64,000 nt of DNA. Origin: Gymnopilus junonius. Taxonomy: Eukaryota > Basidiomycota > Agaricomycetes > Agaricales > Galerinaceae. The notes beneath the pieces are model-generated. The model had not been told where the DNA came from. It searched no databases and was given only the letters and a program-made list of their open reading frames with translations. The DNA is taken from assembly GCA_015501075.1 (NCBI GenBank), contig JADNYJ010000027.1, forward strand, positions 124,001 to 188,000. The letters are read 5' to 3'. The translations under genes were made by a program, and so were the position numbers. This document shows positions 35,804 through 46,649 of this stretch, one piece after another (the stretch's first letter is position 1; the number at the start of each line of letters is the position of its first letter).

Positions 35804-37880
35804 CAGTCAAAGATCCCGAGAGGACAATATGATAGGACCAGACGGCGTACAGCTGGCTAGAGCGACGGTTCTGGTCTATCGTATATAAAATATATCTAGT
35901 GGAGATAGAGAGGACCGAGAAATCTAGTTGTAAGTAAGGGACGCCAAAAACTGTTGTCGCTACATCTTAACGGGTGCGGGGCCCCGGCCTTCGGAGTTTT
36001 TAAAGGCCGTTCACGTGTTTCGAATCGGAATACTCCGGGAGCGTCTCGGGATGCCTTTCATCCTCTTTCATCTTCATCTCAGCGTGCTTCTTGTATTAAT
36101 CAATTCCGGGTCCAGAGTCCAGACCTCTCAATCTGTGGTGATAACTTGCTGATTTATCACTGCTCCCCACTACATCCGCAACTGCAGTGCATTGCGTAGA
36201 TCTCCGCTGACTGGCGCTATCGATGGTGATTCTACAAGGTGATTGATCGAAGCTTCAAGGATACTTGCACTGTGCGAACTCTCACCCCTAGATTCTTTTG
36301 ATCTCTGCAATTGTGTGGACTCGCTTGCATATCTGTCTTCCAACGATCTACTTTTGTTCTTTACTTTACACCCACACTACTGCGGTACAATGGAGGCGCC
36401 TTACGGTTGACTTAGTCATTGAGCACGGGATGGACGCCAAAGCTTACTGGAAGAAAGATGTGGAGAGTCGAAGACGTGCACTTTTCATACTTAGCACTTA
36501 GACTGCAGATTTCTGCGACCCTGGACACGACCCATTTACAACTGCCTATGCCTTGAAGATCAATGTTTCAGCCCATGTGGGCGTTGTGTTATCATGTTCG
36601 TACCCCTTATGACAAATGAGTCTCATCTTCCACGGGCGTCTACTTGATGACGTGACTCTTATCTTTAAGTCGGCTAGCACTGACTCCCCCTGGATGCCTT
36701 CATCTTTCGGATCCCATCGATTTTCCCACTTCGGATCGACGGTCCAAAATTTTGACACTTTGTGCTCAGTTGATAGTATGATACGCATCAGATTCTGACA
36801 CTGTTCTTTTCGCTGCCAATAGCCTGCCCACTGTACCCAATGATTATTGACAGGATCCCCCTTAAGAAATACCTTTTGGAGATAAATCTGTCGAACCTCC
36901 GTCATTCCAGTCGATAGCACTGAACACACTGTCTCTGGTGAATCATGCCTACCTTACTGACGGACGACTTTCTATACACTTGCTTGACTATAGGCAAGTA
37001 CTCTCTGATCGTTCAGACCGAGACCGAAAGCACCCGCGCTTTCCTTGTCCCTCGTCAAGACACCATTCTCACACTCATTGAGCTCGAAAGCTATGACTCG
37101 ACTCACTCGAGTTTAATAAGCTTCCTTTCTCAGGAGCGCAAACCTCGTGTTCTTTTCTTTCCCATAATTTAGGCCTTGATCAATGATAACGAAGGAAGGC
37201 TCATTCCACACGTCAAATCCATCAATCAGACACTGCCTCCATCCTTGTTTTTTGTGGGACTGGGAACGTGGTTGGCTCGGGAACTGCAACGAGGCAACCT
37301 TGTGGCGAAAACATGTGAGGCGAAGTGGGTCCGTGCCTATATCCATTTAAGGATTGATTCCAAGTTGGGCTATTTTTCTCCTCTCAATTCGCTCTAGTCC
37401 CCTGGTTTACTCCGAGGCATGTTCAATCCAGTAGACCGTGGAGCGCGGCTCAATGCTAATCCTCGTCATTCTGTGCGCTTGTAATACGCGCCGTTGACCC
37501 GAGGGCTGGATATCCCCCCTTAAGCGGAGGGAAATCCGTCCATTTTGGAGGAATCTACTATCCCCCTGTCAGTTTGGTCTCTTCGTAATTTCGCGAATGA
37601 AAACTCGGAGAGGCGGTCCTTGTGGATTTGTCTCACATGGACTTTGAACACGAGGTATGCGAGCCTTCTCGGGCCCACAGAAACCAGTACATCTTTTGAC
37701 GCGACCAAGCAGACCACATAATTTCTTCCTGCTCTGACTCGAAAGTCGTGAGACAGAAAAAGAATTTCATCGGCGGCTGTGCAGCTTTCGACGTATAAAT
37801 ACTCTTTGGAATCCTTGGTCCCTTCATTGGCAACCCATCTGTCATATCTTTCCAGCTTTATTCTTTTGCTGAACTTCGCC
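35804..37880. other. Long intergenic region with unassigned short frames
   Basis: About 2 kb with two moderately protein-like plus frames, 36945-37172 (MPTLLTDDFLYTCLTIGKYS) and 37176-37397, separated by an acceptor-like tttag, and a minus frame at 36546-36929. I could not join the plus frames in phase. They may be remnants of a small gene. Nothing else recognised. Confidence 0.3.
37794..37801 (+). promoter_or_regulatory. TATA box of the gene starting at 37881
   Basis: The sequence tataaata lies 80 bases before the ATG at 37881, a common spacing for a highly expressed fungal gene with a short leader. It supports the plus-strand gene over the overlapping minus-strand open frame. Confidence 0.45.
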
Positions 37881-38729
37881 ATGTCTTCGTCGTCTGGAAT
37901 CTCCATCAAAGATGCCAAATACAAGGCATGTACGTTTCATTCTTCTTTCTTTTCAAAGCATTGAAACCGCTGGTCACGGTCTTTGATTAGATAAATCAAC
38001 GTGTCAAACTTGCTGAGGCAACTCTAGGGAGTAAGAGGGGGGCCAACAACGTCGTCGTCGAAAAAGGAGTCAGTGTTGACAAAGGCGAAACCGTTCAAAT
38101 CTCGGATATCCAGAAAGTTAATAAGCCAAGAGGATCTGTAGGAGTCGCATTTCTTCGCCACACTAACGTAGACTGATTTGCTAATTCGGGCCAGATTGCT
38201 AATGGAGTCGTTACCCCGGCGGATGTTATTTTTTTTTATCGAGTCACCAAAGAACTGAACACCTCATATTACACCGACGTGTATGAAGCGGTCGAAGGCC
38301 TCTGTCGACTTACTCACCAAGCTCTCGCTGAATCTTTGAGTGGCGAACCTGATGCCGTCAATTTCTATAAGGTATTTGATAAATATAAAATCTTAACTAA
38401 AACCTACTCACCCATTCCACACTACCTTTCCACAGACTGGGGATATTCTTTTCTATATTAAAAAGAATTCCATTGAATATAAGACGAAGGGCGGTGTGAA
38501 GCATCTGGGAAGAGCTGACAGAGTTATGCTTACATCCGACGCCGCGACGTTCAAAGCAAGTGTGACTGTCTCCAAGTTGATGTTCAACACTGATTATAGG
38601 CTCAAGGGTTGCGCTCCTGGTTCTGTTGGTCAAGCCTTTTATGATTTCAAAGTTGTGAAACGAGGAGCTTTCAAACACATTTGGAAGTCTGATGACTATT
38701 TGGAGGTAGGTAAATTGGAACGTAACTGA
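37881..38729 (+). CDS. Protein of unknown function
   Basis: Four exons joined by short introns. Starts MSSSSGISIKDAKYK, then INQRVKLAEATLGSKRGANN, VSVDKGETVQISDIQKVNK, IANGVVTPADVIFFYRVTKE, TDVYEAVEGLCRLTHQALAE, and after an intron near 38372-38435 TGDILFYIKKNSIEYKTKGG, MLTSDAATFKASVTVSKLMF and YDFKVVKRGAFKHIWKSDDY. About 220-225 residues, basic, no signal peptide or membrane segment; alternating hydrophobic strands suggest a beta-rich fold. The first intron joins in frame only if its donor is GC (gcatgt at 37926); a GT donor four bases later leaves a one-base slip. I do not recognise the family. A TATA box sits at 37794. Confidence 0.55.
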
Positions 38730-39120
38730 CAAGTCTACGAGGCTGTCTCAAGAATCAAGCACCACCGAAATCATCGCGTCTCTGTAATCACATGCCGCTG
38801 CTTTGAACTTGTCTGACGACGACTTGTCAAGCAATCGACACCAACTTTTTCCTGCCACCTATGTACCTCACATTGCTTGTTGATAACTTGTTTTGCTTCC
38901 AAATACACAAATTCTGCTTTCAAGTCACTTTGTTGTCCAATTTGTCTGTTCTTGAGGCATGCCGCACGCGAGCCGGGAACGTCTGAGCAAAGATTGTAAA
39001 ATATTTAAATCGGAAATCTGAGATCAGTATTCAAATCATAAAGCTCATAGTAAAACGTTTGTGAGTCTGACAACTTGAAATTAATGAAGTGATATATCTT
39101 ATACTGAACTATAATATATA
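38730..39120. other. Intergenic, AT-rich
   Basis: Presumed 3' region of the unknown gene followed by AT-rich sequence. No feature recognised. Confidence 0.4.
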
Positions 39121-39370
39121 TGCTATATGCTTAAGCAGATGTCGCGAATTCGTGTACATCTGTTTGCTCCCCCCCTTTTTTTTGGCTTTTTCCTTTTTGT
39201 TCCTCTTTAAAATTACGCTTGGACCTGTTCTTGGGTCATTTTGATATAATGCTATATATAGTTGTCACGAATCCGCGTACATCTGCTCGTCCCTCCTCCT
39301 TGAATTGTGGTTGGTCTTTTTGTTCATCCCTTGCTCTCCTTCGTATTTTACGCTTGAATTTGGCTTGGAT
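39121..39370. repeat. Two degenerate direct repeats of about 115-120 bases
   Basis: Copy 1 (about 39121-39234) and copy 2 (about 39249-39370) share, in order, gctatat, gaat.cg.gtacatctg.t, a pyrimidine-rich tract, tttttgttc.tc and ttacgcttg. They differ at many sites and in the length of the pyrimidine tract. Origin unknown. Confidence 0.5.
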
Positions 39371-39967
39371 TTCTTCTTTGGTGTAAGCGGAGTCTTGTAA
39401 TACCCACTGCGGGCCTGAGGCTGCCCAAATGCTGCCGCCGCTCTCTCGCTTCTCCCACCTGCACGGTTGCACCTACTTAAGCTTGATCCTATCACGGAGT
39501 TCTCCCAGTCCCACTTTAGGATGAAGGAGTGAAGCCGAGAGCGCTGCTTCAAGGAGCCTGCACAGGAGATGGCCTGTATGTAGAGGAGCCAAGCCTGTTT
39601 CAGACTTGTCTGCTGGTAATTATTATCGGCCTAAAAAGTTGTCAATTTTCATCCCAGCCCAATGTCTGTCCAGAACTTACTACCGCCTCTCAGGCTGGCA
39701 TTTTTCCAAAAAATTTAAATTTCTATTTGAATAGATCTATGTATAGGTTTCCAAAAAAACAAAATTCAAAAAAATCCATCCAAATCTAGTAATGACATCT
39801 GAGATTCAGGTGTCCCCTCTACGCTCAGAAAAACGGGACCGGCGGTATCCAATAAGGTATGGAAAGGTATGGACTTCGAATTAATGATCGTTATTTTTAA
39901 ATCTACTGTATCTATAATATAATGAAACAATGATGACTATACTAAGGGGATCCGAGGGGCGCAGCCG

Positions 39968-40056
39968 CCGCAAGCTTTTTGGCCGAGCGTAGCTGGAGAT
40001 TGAGCGAAGCGAGCCCACCGTCGCTTCGCTACAGGCCAAAAAAACTTCTGAGTGAT
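39968..40056. repeat. Foldback (imperfect palindrome), possible hairpin
   Basis: Left arm aagctttttggccgagcgta and right arm ending gctacaggccaaaaaaactt are imperfect inverted copies, with a further nested gcgaagcg / cgcttcgc pair in the centre. The GC-rich core stands out from the AT-rich surroundings. It may be the end of a foldback or Helitron-like element, or an RNA hairpin; neither is shown. Confidence 0.5.
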
Positions 40057-40303
40057 TGTGTCAACATAACCAGCCAGTCGTTCCTGTATTGGGACCTCGC
40101 CGGTTATCCTCCCCCCAAAACATAACTGATAAATATTAATAGTCGTTACGTAATAATGTATCAACAAAGGGAGCACACCCGTGAGAAAGAGTATGTTCAA
40201 CGTTCAACTTCGACACTCACAGTCAAGATAGAATGGTAGTCGTAGGCGCAACGGGTTTTATTCTCGAAAGTTTTTTTGTTCATTTGTTTTGTAGGTTTCC
40301 TCA

Positions 40304-41814
40304 TTGCAATTGACGTTCACATTCAGAAAAGACCGTGATATCGATGAAACGGAAGTGGTGGCACGACGAAAGTTTTGGAATTCAGTTGAAACGAGAAACT
40401 GGTTCAAGGATCATGGATACACCTTATATGAACGCGTCATGGACGACTATAAATCCGAAATGTCTTCCCGATTAGTACCTTGCCTGCCTTACGAAGAATT
40501 TCAAGAGGCCAACTATCCCTATGCTTACCATGACGCAGAAAGGGTAACAGAAGAAATAAAGCCTCTTGCTGTGTCCGACTTCCAGGTACGAGACTACTCA
40601 CCTTTACAAGAGAAACAGAAGCTATCTTAATTATCGACTACAGGGCAAGGTAGCATTTGCCCAGGATCTTCAGAATCGCCACGTTGCCATAAAAATAGTT
40701 CCCGATGGTACCGATGAGTATCGTATCCTGAGCTTCCTGAATGGTCAGAACCTAGATGTTCTGAAGGAGCACTGTATAATGCCTGTCTTGGAGTTGTTGC
40801 CTATTGAAGGTTTCTGGTTTGCCATTATGCCGAGGTGCGTAGATAAATATCTAAAGATCTTCATACTTAACTTGAATCTTTGCAAGGTGGGGAACATCTA
40901 TTCATTATCCAGCATTGAATAGAATGCATGAGGTTCTGGATATGATGCATTCTATGCTTAAAGTAGGTTATCTCTATCCTTGTCTGGACGATAATGTCCC
41001 TCTGAGCTTGACCTGTTCAGGCTCTAGCCTTTTTGCATGCGAACAATATAAGTCACGGGGTGAGTCCTTCTCTTTACCTCCTTGTTCAGGTTTTAAAAGA
41101 GTCTCAGGATATCAAACTTAGCAACGTAGCTGTTAATCATTTCGCCGACTTCACGCTGTATATAGGGAGCAATGTGCGACCGGCGCTTCGGGAAAAGCGG
41201 CTACTTTCCTACGCCATGTTCGATTTTGACTATTCCACCATGTTGTCCCCTGAAATGGATCGCATGTCGTGTAGACTACCCTATCAACGCTCATGGGGTT
41301 CTTTCAATCGCACAATGGATACTGCTCAGGGGGAGTTCGATTTTAACCCGTTCGTGCTCGACGTAGGGGCTATGGGCGTGGAATTCTGTTCTGAGTTTCA
41401 GGTGTGCCTCATTTTATTTTTAAAAATTTACCTCATCATCTAACTGCTGTCGATAAGCATTTGTGTGGACAAGTTCCTTTCTTGGCACCTCTGTTGGACA
41501 AGATGACCACCCGAAACTTGGAGAGCCGCTTTACGGCTTCTGAGGCTCTTCAGTTTTTTGAGGACATGTATTCTCACTTGACAGAAGCTGAAATTCAGCA
41601 AACCATTGGCAGACGGTTTCGCACTAATTTTTATTATAAATATGATCGATGGGTGTTAGTTCCTCCAGATTTTGCCAAGAAATGGGCATCCTACAAGGAG
41701 CCTCCCATTCCATGGACCATGCAAGTTATCCGATATCTTTGTCGACGAACATGGATCTACCATGTTGTTGCTCATGTCCGCTGGTTCTTCTCGAAATTCA
41801 TCTATAGTGGGTGA
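40304..41814 (+). CDS. Basidiomycete kinase-like protein (copy 1), 5' exon unresolved
   Basis: Kinase-fold protein of the same broad mushroom family as the gene at 28315. In order: KFWNSVETRNWFKDHGYTLY, YEEFQEANYPYAYHDAERV, FAQDLQNRHVAIKIVPDGTD (with the ATP-site Lys), EHCIMPVLELLPIEGFWFAI, MMHSMLKALAFLHANNISHG-DIKLSN (HGD in the catalytic loop, Asn kept), MFDFDYS in place of DFG, and a C lobe with TTRNLESRFTASEALQFFED. The tail ends RRTWIYHVVAHVRWFFSKFIYSG at 41814 and is hydrophobic near its end. Five exons. The first readable exon follows an acceptor at about 40293 and has no ATG, so an upstream exon is missing. A truncated near-copy follows at 42103. Confidence 0.65.
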
Positions 41815-41989
41815 TAGAATGTCTATTTACTGTCGCAGTTTAATTTTGATCAACCAAACACTTGAAAATGCGAGTCCTTATTGCTTCACTGAAGGCCATA
41901 TTGTATTTATGCTATAATAATACATGGAAAGAAAGAAAGAAGTCAAGTCCATGGTACAAGAAAGTAGATTAGCCAAGGGCTCGGAATTA

Positions 41990-42095
41990 ATGTTCATGAT
42001 TAGTAAATTACACGCAATGATTAAAGTTGGGAGATTTTTACGCTACAGTTCTGTTAACGTTACCTGCATCTGCTTGTCCTGACTTACTGAATCAA
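41990..42095 (-). pseudogene. Remnant of the last exons of a KNH-like secreted protein gene
   Basis: On the minus strand the sequence parallels the 3' end of the intact gene at 43342: GATTCAGTAAGTC.GGACAA, an intron with gttaacagaact, then a degenerate form of the KSPNF exon. Flanking 3' sequences also match between 41888-42060 and 43171-43430. It shows that the kinase and KNH-like genes were copied together and that this copy lost its body. Confidence 0.6.
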
Positions 42096-42102
42096 CAGCG
42101 AA

Positions 42103-43165
42103 ATGCATGACCAAGAATTCAACTTCGATCTTGAACCGCGAGAACAATTACTTTTAAATCTGAATTCAACGAAGTACTCGCTCTTTGATATTTGTCCACT
42201 GAACAAACATGGTGGTAAGTGGTCATTCTACAAAAAAAAAAAAAGCCATATGACTTCCCCTCAGATCCCTCTAATCGAACTACCGTTCACGTTCTTCAAA
42301 GGAAACATCTCTGGAGCCGAGATGCTTGCTCGACATAATTTCTGGGACTCGCCCAAAACAATCCAGTGGTTCAAGGGTCATGGATATACTCTGTATCAAC
42401 GGGTTGAATCCTCTACCGGAGCGGTTCCTTCCTTCCTTTTAAAAAATTCCAGGACGCCAACTATCCACACGCTTACCACGATGTAGAAATGATTGATAGT
42501 TTCACGGTGCCTCTGTGTAAACGAATTCATCATATGTAATCTCTACTCTCCTGCATGTCCATAAATAGTCCAATATGTACAGGGCAAAGTGTCATTTGCT
42601 CAGGATTCTCAAAATCGACGTGTTGCAATCAAAATCGTCCCCGACGATACTGATGAGTATCATATTCTACGCTTCCTGAAAAAACAACGTCTGGATGTTC
42701 TCAGAGAGAATTGTATAATGTCCGTACTGGAATTGTTGCCCGTTAAAGGCTTTTGGTTTGTTATCATGCCCAGGTGCGCAGAAAAAGCTTGGTATGAAAA
42801 GACGCGCAACTGGACTTTATAAAGATGGGGGATCGTTGTCCACCGTCCGACATTGGAAAGAGTGTGTGAGGTGGTTGGCATTATGCATTCAACGAGTAAT
42901 ATTTTGACAAGTATTTTATTTCTGACTGAATGATGCGGTTAGGCTTTGGCATTTTTGCACGAACACAACATTAGTCATGGCGTGAGTCTCAGGTCCTTCT
43001 GCCGGTCAAACAAATTTTTAAAAATGTAATCCTCTAGGATATCAAACTCTTTAACGTGGCTATAAATCATTTCGCTGATTTTACGGGCTTTCAAGGCAAC
43101 GACGTAAGGCCGGGGCTTAGAACAAAGAGACTGCTTTCATATGGCACGTTCGACAAAAGACATTA
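42103..43165 (+). pseudogene. Truncated kinase-like gene (copy 2)
   Basis: Near-copy of the gene at 40304. Matching parts include HNFWDSPKTIQWFKGHGYTLY, NYPHAYHDVE, FAQDSQNRRVAIKIVPDDTD, ILRFLKKQRLDVLRENCIM, SVLELLPVKGFWFVIMPR, FLHEHNISHG and DIKLFNVAINHFADFTGFQG. After TKRLLSYGTFD, just where copy 1 has the DFD motif, the sequence jumps to aggccatattg, which in copy 1 lies downstream of the stop. About 650 bases coding for the C lobe are deleted. The exon near 42400-42490 is also out of frame. A first exon from an ATG at 42103 (MHDQEFNFDLEPREQLLLNL) may be retained. Confidence 0.7.
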
Positions 43166-43341
43166 GGCCATATTGCATTTATACTATAACAATACATGAA
43201 AGAAAGGCAGCGAAGTTGCCCCAATGGACGAGAAAGTAGATTAGTCCAGGATTCGGGATTAATGGTGAGCAGTTAGAGTACTGATGTAATTTGTCATTGG
43301 GAAGTAGTCCGTTCATCATTGTTCTGAGATCGTGGTCGTGC

Positions 43342-43954
43342 TCAGGCGTGATGAATCTTGAAGTTAGGAGATTTGTTGCCCTGTAGTTCTGTTAACAATA
43401 CGACGCTGCAACTCTGATTGTCCGGACTTACTGAATCACCAAAGACTGTTAAGCTTACTGTCAGCTCAGCCTCACACGAGTAAACAGAAGATACGCACGA
43501 ACGATGAAGTAGTCGTTTCTGGCCGTAATGTTCTTCGGAAGGATAACTTTAACAGAGCCAGCAGTGATACGAAAACCACTGGCGAGAGGATGAGCTACGA
43601 GACAAGTCAGACGAAATTGGATGTAGAAGGTATTCACAAAACATACTAATGTCGAGATTCTCGCCGTTATTTTCCATGTGACCCAGAAGAATAACGCCAG
43701 TGGTAGTAAGCCGCTGTGCTGGAATGCCTGACGTGTCTGGAAGGACCATACGTTCAGAATAGCCTTAGGCAAAAACGGGAAAGCTATTACGCACTCCATC
43801 TCACGACCTGCTCTGAACCTGCGGCCCAAGAGGAGGACGCGTGTGGGGATAGGACTGGCGGGTTGAAGACAATGAGTTCTTGAGGGCCATTAATCGGGGC
43901 TGCGAAGGAAGCAGTGACGAAGACGATGGAAGTAAAGAAGGTGCTGAAGAACAT
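43342..43954 (-). CDS. Secreted KRE9/KNH1-like Ig-fold protein (copy 1, no GPI tail)
   Basis: Member of the fungal family annotated as Ser/Thr-rich GPI-anchored or Kre9/Knh1 N-terminal-like, found at the cell surface. Signal peptide MFFSTFFTSIVFVTASFAAP; then VFNPPVLSPHASSSWAAGSE, QVVRW|NTSGIP across an intron near 43740-43790, GVILLGHMENNGENLDI, HPLASGFRITAGSVKVILPK, ARNDYFIVLFGDSGNKSPNF and the stop at 43342. Five exons join in frame. The protein ends soon after the Ig-like domain, without the Ser/Thr-rich stalk and hydrophobic GPI tail seen in the relative at the right end of the window, so it is probably secreted freely. Confidence 0.72.
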
Positions 43955-44835
43955 GACGAGATTATGTACGAGCAAGAGATTAAGATGGTTGCGGATGAAA
44001 GTAGACAAGGTCCAAGTCGTGATTTTCTGGCGAATAAAGCAGAAAGTAGTGAATAGAAGAGGAGATATTAGTATTGCTGAGGACTAGCCAAAATGCACTC
44101 TCGTTTTATACCCTGCCACTAGAGACTCGACTCGTGGTCTTAGCCATGTCCGTCCCTTTGATAGAGTAAAGAAGCGTTCTCTAGCATGGAGTCAAGTACA
44201 CGAGGCTGATGTAGAATCTTAGATCCCGCCTCCCAGGAGCTGGATTTGAAGGTGGAGATACGAGATACAGTGCAGTGCGTGCAAACAAGGCGCCTTGCAG
44301 CGGCGTTATTCTGCCCATTGAAGCCATAGAAGACACGGTCGATACTTGAATCAGTTTCTTATCTTCTGACTTCTTTCAAAGCCTGATGCCTAGTAGTTTC
44401 AAAGGAGGTTTCTTTTTCACGGAGTTTGCCTCGATCCCACAGACACGACGGCTTCGCCAGATGAAAGCCTTGTGACCATGCTGACATCCAAGTAGAGACA
44501 ATCTACTACTTCATAGAGGCAGCACATAAAAGATGTGGTGTCACAGTAGTGAGATCGATCTACGAAGTTAACGGCTTTGAGCAAAAAAAATAGTCATTAC
44601 CGCGAAGACAAACCTAGGGCAGTAAGAGTTCGTTAATGAATATCTCTGGTCGTAAGAGAAACCTAGAGCGATCAGATTCATTAAATGAACCTACCCAGTT
44701 TCGTGAGTGGTTCCTATGAACCTCCTGATTGACGACACTTTGTAAAACTTTGAGTCAAAAGAAGGCTTGGCGTAAGGTGAAGTCATCATTAAACCGCCGG
44801 CAATGGAGGGAGATTGAGAAATGCTTGAAAATGAC
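43955..44835. other. Intergenic, no supported gene
   Basis: Upstream region of the KNH-like gene and downstream region of the next one. No open frame or repeat of note. Confidence 0.4.
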
Positions 44836-45587
44836 TTAGTCGTAAAATCGTAGCATAGAATAATACATAATAATGTGAGCCGTACAGAGGAGAACGAATG
44901 TCAATTGATGATGACCGACAAAGACCTGTAATATCTTGATGGTAAATCTCGGACTACGATTCCCGGAATCACCAAATACTAGAGCAAGGGCGAGTCAAAC
45001 CGACATCAATTTCGGATTCGTAAATGGAACTTACAAACAACAATGTAATCCTTACGAGGCTCAACCTTTGGGCACTTGAAAGTGGCATAGCCATCTCCAA
45101 GGTTAAAGTCTGAGGCCAGCGGATGTTCTGAGTGCAAGGTTATCATCGGCTTACTAGTATGCATTTCCGAAGACGAAGGAATTGATGAAGGTTGGATGCT
45201 CACCAATGTCAAGATGTTCGTCCTGACTTCCTTTTTCCAGGTAGCCTAGGAGGATCCTTCCTTTCCGGGTTACGTTTTCTTTAGGCATGTCGCGGACATC
45301 CCTTATCGTCGAAAGTCGTGAAAGGATCAGCGCGGTAAATAAAAACCTCCAGTGGGACAGGCGTACCACGTAACAGCAACAATGGTGCCCGAGCTCCAGA
45401 TCGTGTCATTGGCGGGATTTGTGATTCTGGGGTTATAGGGAAGCCCGCGGGTGGGCAGTTGCTGATCCCAAGATATGACTCTCCTATTCGAAGCTTGACA
45501 TGGTATGCAGGAAACAGATGATACAGCAGGAGGGAGTTCGAAAAGGGATATAACTAGGAAATATAACGTAAAGCACCGGTATAACAT
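44836..45587 (-). CDS. Secreted KRE9/KNH1-like Ig-fold protein (copy 2)
   Basis: Same family and strand as the gene at 43342, more diverged. Signal peptide MLYRCFTLYFLVISLFELPP, a Cys-containing stretch (CIPCQ), PRITNPANDTIWSSGTIVAV, W|DVRDMPKENV across an intron near 45320-45370, GRILLGYLEKGSQDEHLDIG, EHPLASDFNLGDGYATFKCP, PRKDYIVV and after a last intron LFGDSGNRSPRFTIKI. The C-terminal tail (HHQLTFVLLCTAHIIMYYSM) is hydrophobic but lacks a clear Ser/Thr stalk, so a GPI anchor is doubtful. Stop at 44836. Confidence 0.62.
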
Positions 45588-46649
45588 GCCAACGATAATT
45601 TCTGAGGATTAAAGTGGCGATTGTTGACACAACGGTGTTTAGTGATCTGGGACGGCTAATGAGGTAAAAGTCGTGATAGAAGAGCGTACTAGGCGAGTGA
45701 AGTATTGTAATAGTGAATAGGAGTCCTTTCGTGGCAGACTAGATAGTCGGTCAAGTGAAGTCAGCGGTCGCGGAAGAAGCAGAAACACAATGCGGGCTGA
45801 TGCCATGTCTCACGGAGTGGTAAACGGGTAGACAAATGCCAATAGATGTTCGCCCAACACGACCCACATCCTTTCATGACCAGGATGGTGAACTAGATTG
45901 CAGGATGAGTGCTTAACCTTTAGGAGTCGTCCTTCGAGGTGTTGAGGTCATACGCAGGTCGCCGAGGAGTTGGAAGGGGCGATGGATTCGCACCTTTGCG
46001 CTTCCAAAATGTCTAACCTTACTGAAAAGAGTGAAAGCAAAGAAAATTTTTGTGAAGGTCGCGAAATAGCCTCTAATCGGTGAATGAGACAGTCAACATG
46101 AGATGTGAGCAAGAGTTCCAGCGACGCCCGACAACAGCAATATTTATCAATGAAGGTCTGGGTCCGGAATAACGGACCGATTAATTTTAATAAACAAAAT
46201 CACGTGCGACCATGGACTCGATGTGACATGTCGTGAGTCGTGACGTTCTCGATGTGGACGAGTTGAACGGTGTGCCAGAACTCGACACGACCTTGCCAGC
46301 GACCATAAAGCATATCGCCAGCGTAGAAGACGCGAGATCTCTTTCCCCTCAGTACGCGGGTTCCAAAGAGACCGAAATCAAGTCCGTCGGTTACGCAAAG
46401 TTCTCAATATCGTGGAAGATATCGCAAATTTCCTGGCCAAGACTCGAAGCTTCAAAGATCGGCAGCGGCGCTTTCAAGAGATTCATATTTAATTGGGGAG
46501 ATACGATGAGTTTCGTGATCGAAATTGCTTGATTTTGTCTGTAACAACAAGGCATCGTCATATAGTTTTTCTCTTACATCGTCTGCTTCACTCGCAGTAG
46601 GACTGCCTACGAGAACAAACTTTTCACTTCAACGCGATCGCAAAAAGGC
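45588..46649. other. Intergenic between divergent KNH-like and Rif1-like genes
   Basis: About 1 kb. Two overlapping plus frames occur at 46233-46532; one reading gives an Arg-rich segment (AYRQRRRREIS) and may be an unassigned upstream exon of the Rif1-like gene, but no splice join is convincing. Confidence 0.35.

Noticed and set aside
37520..37924. Minus-strand open frame of 134 codons opposite the unknown gene
   Set aside because: It overlaps the TATA box and first exon of the plus gene, has no domain and no splice partner. I kept the plus gene.
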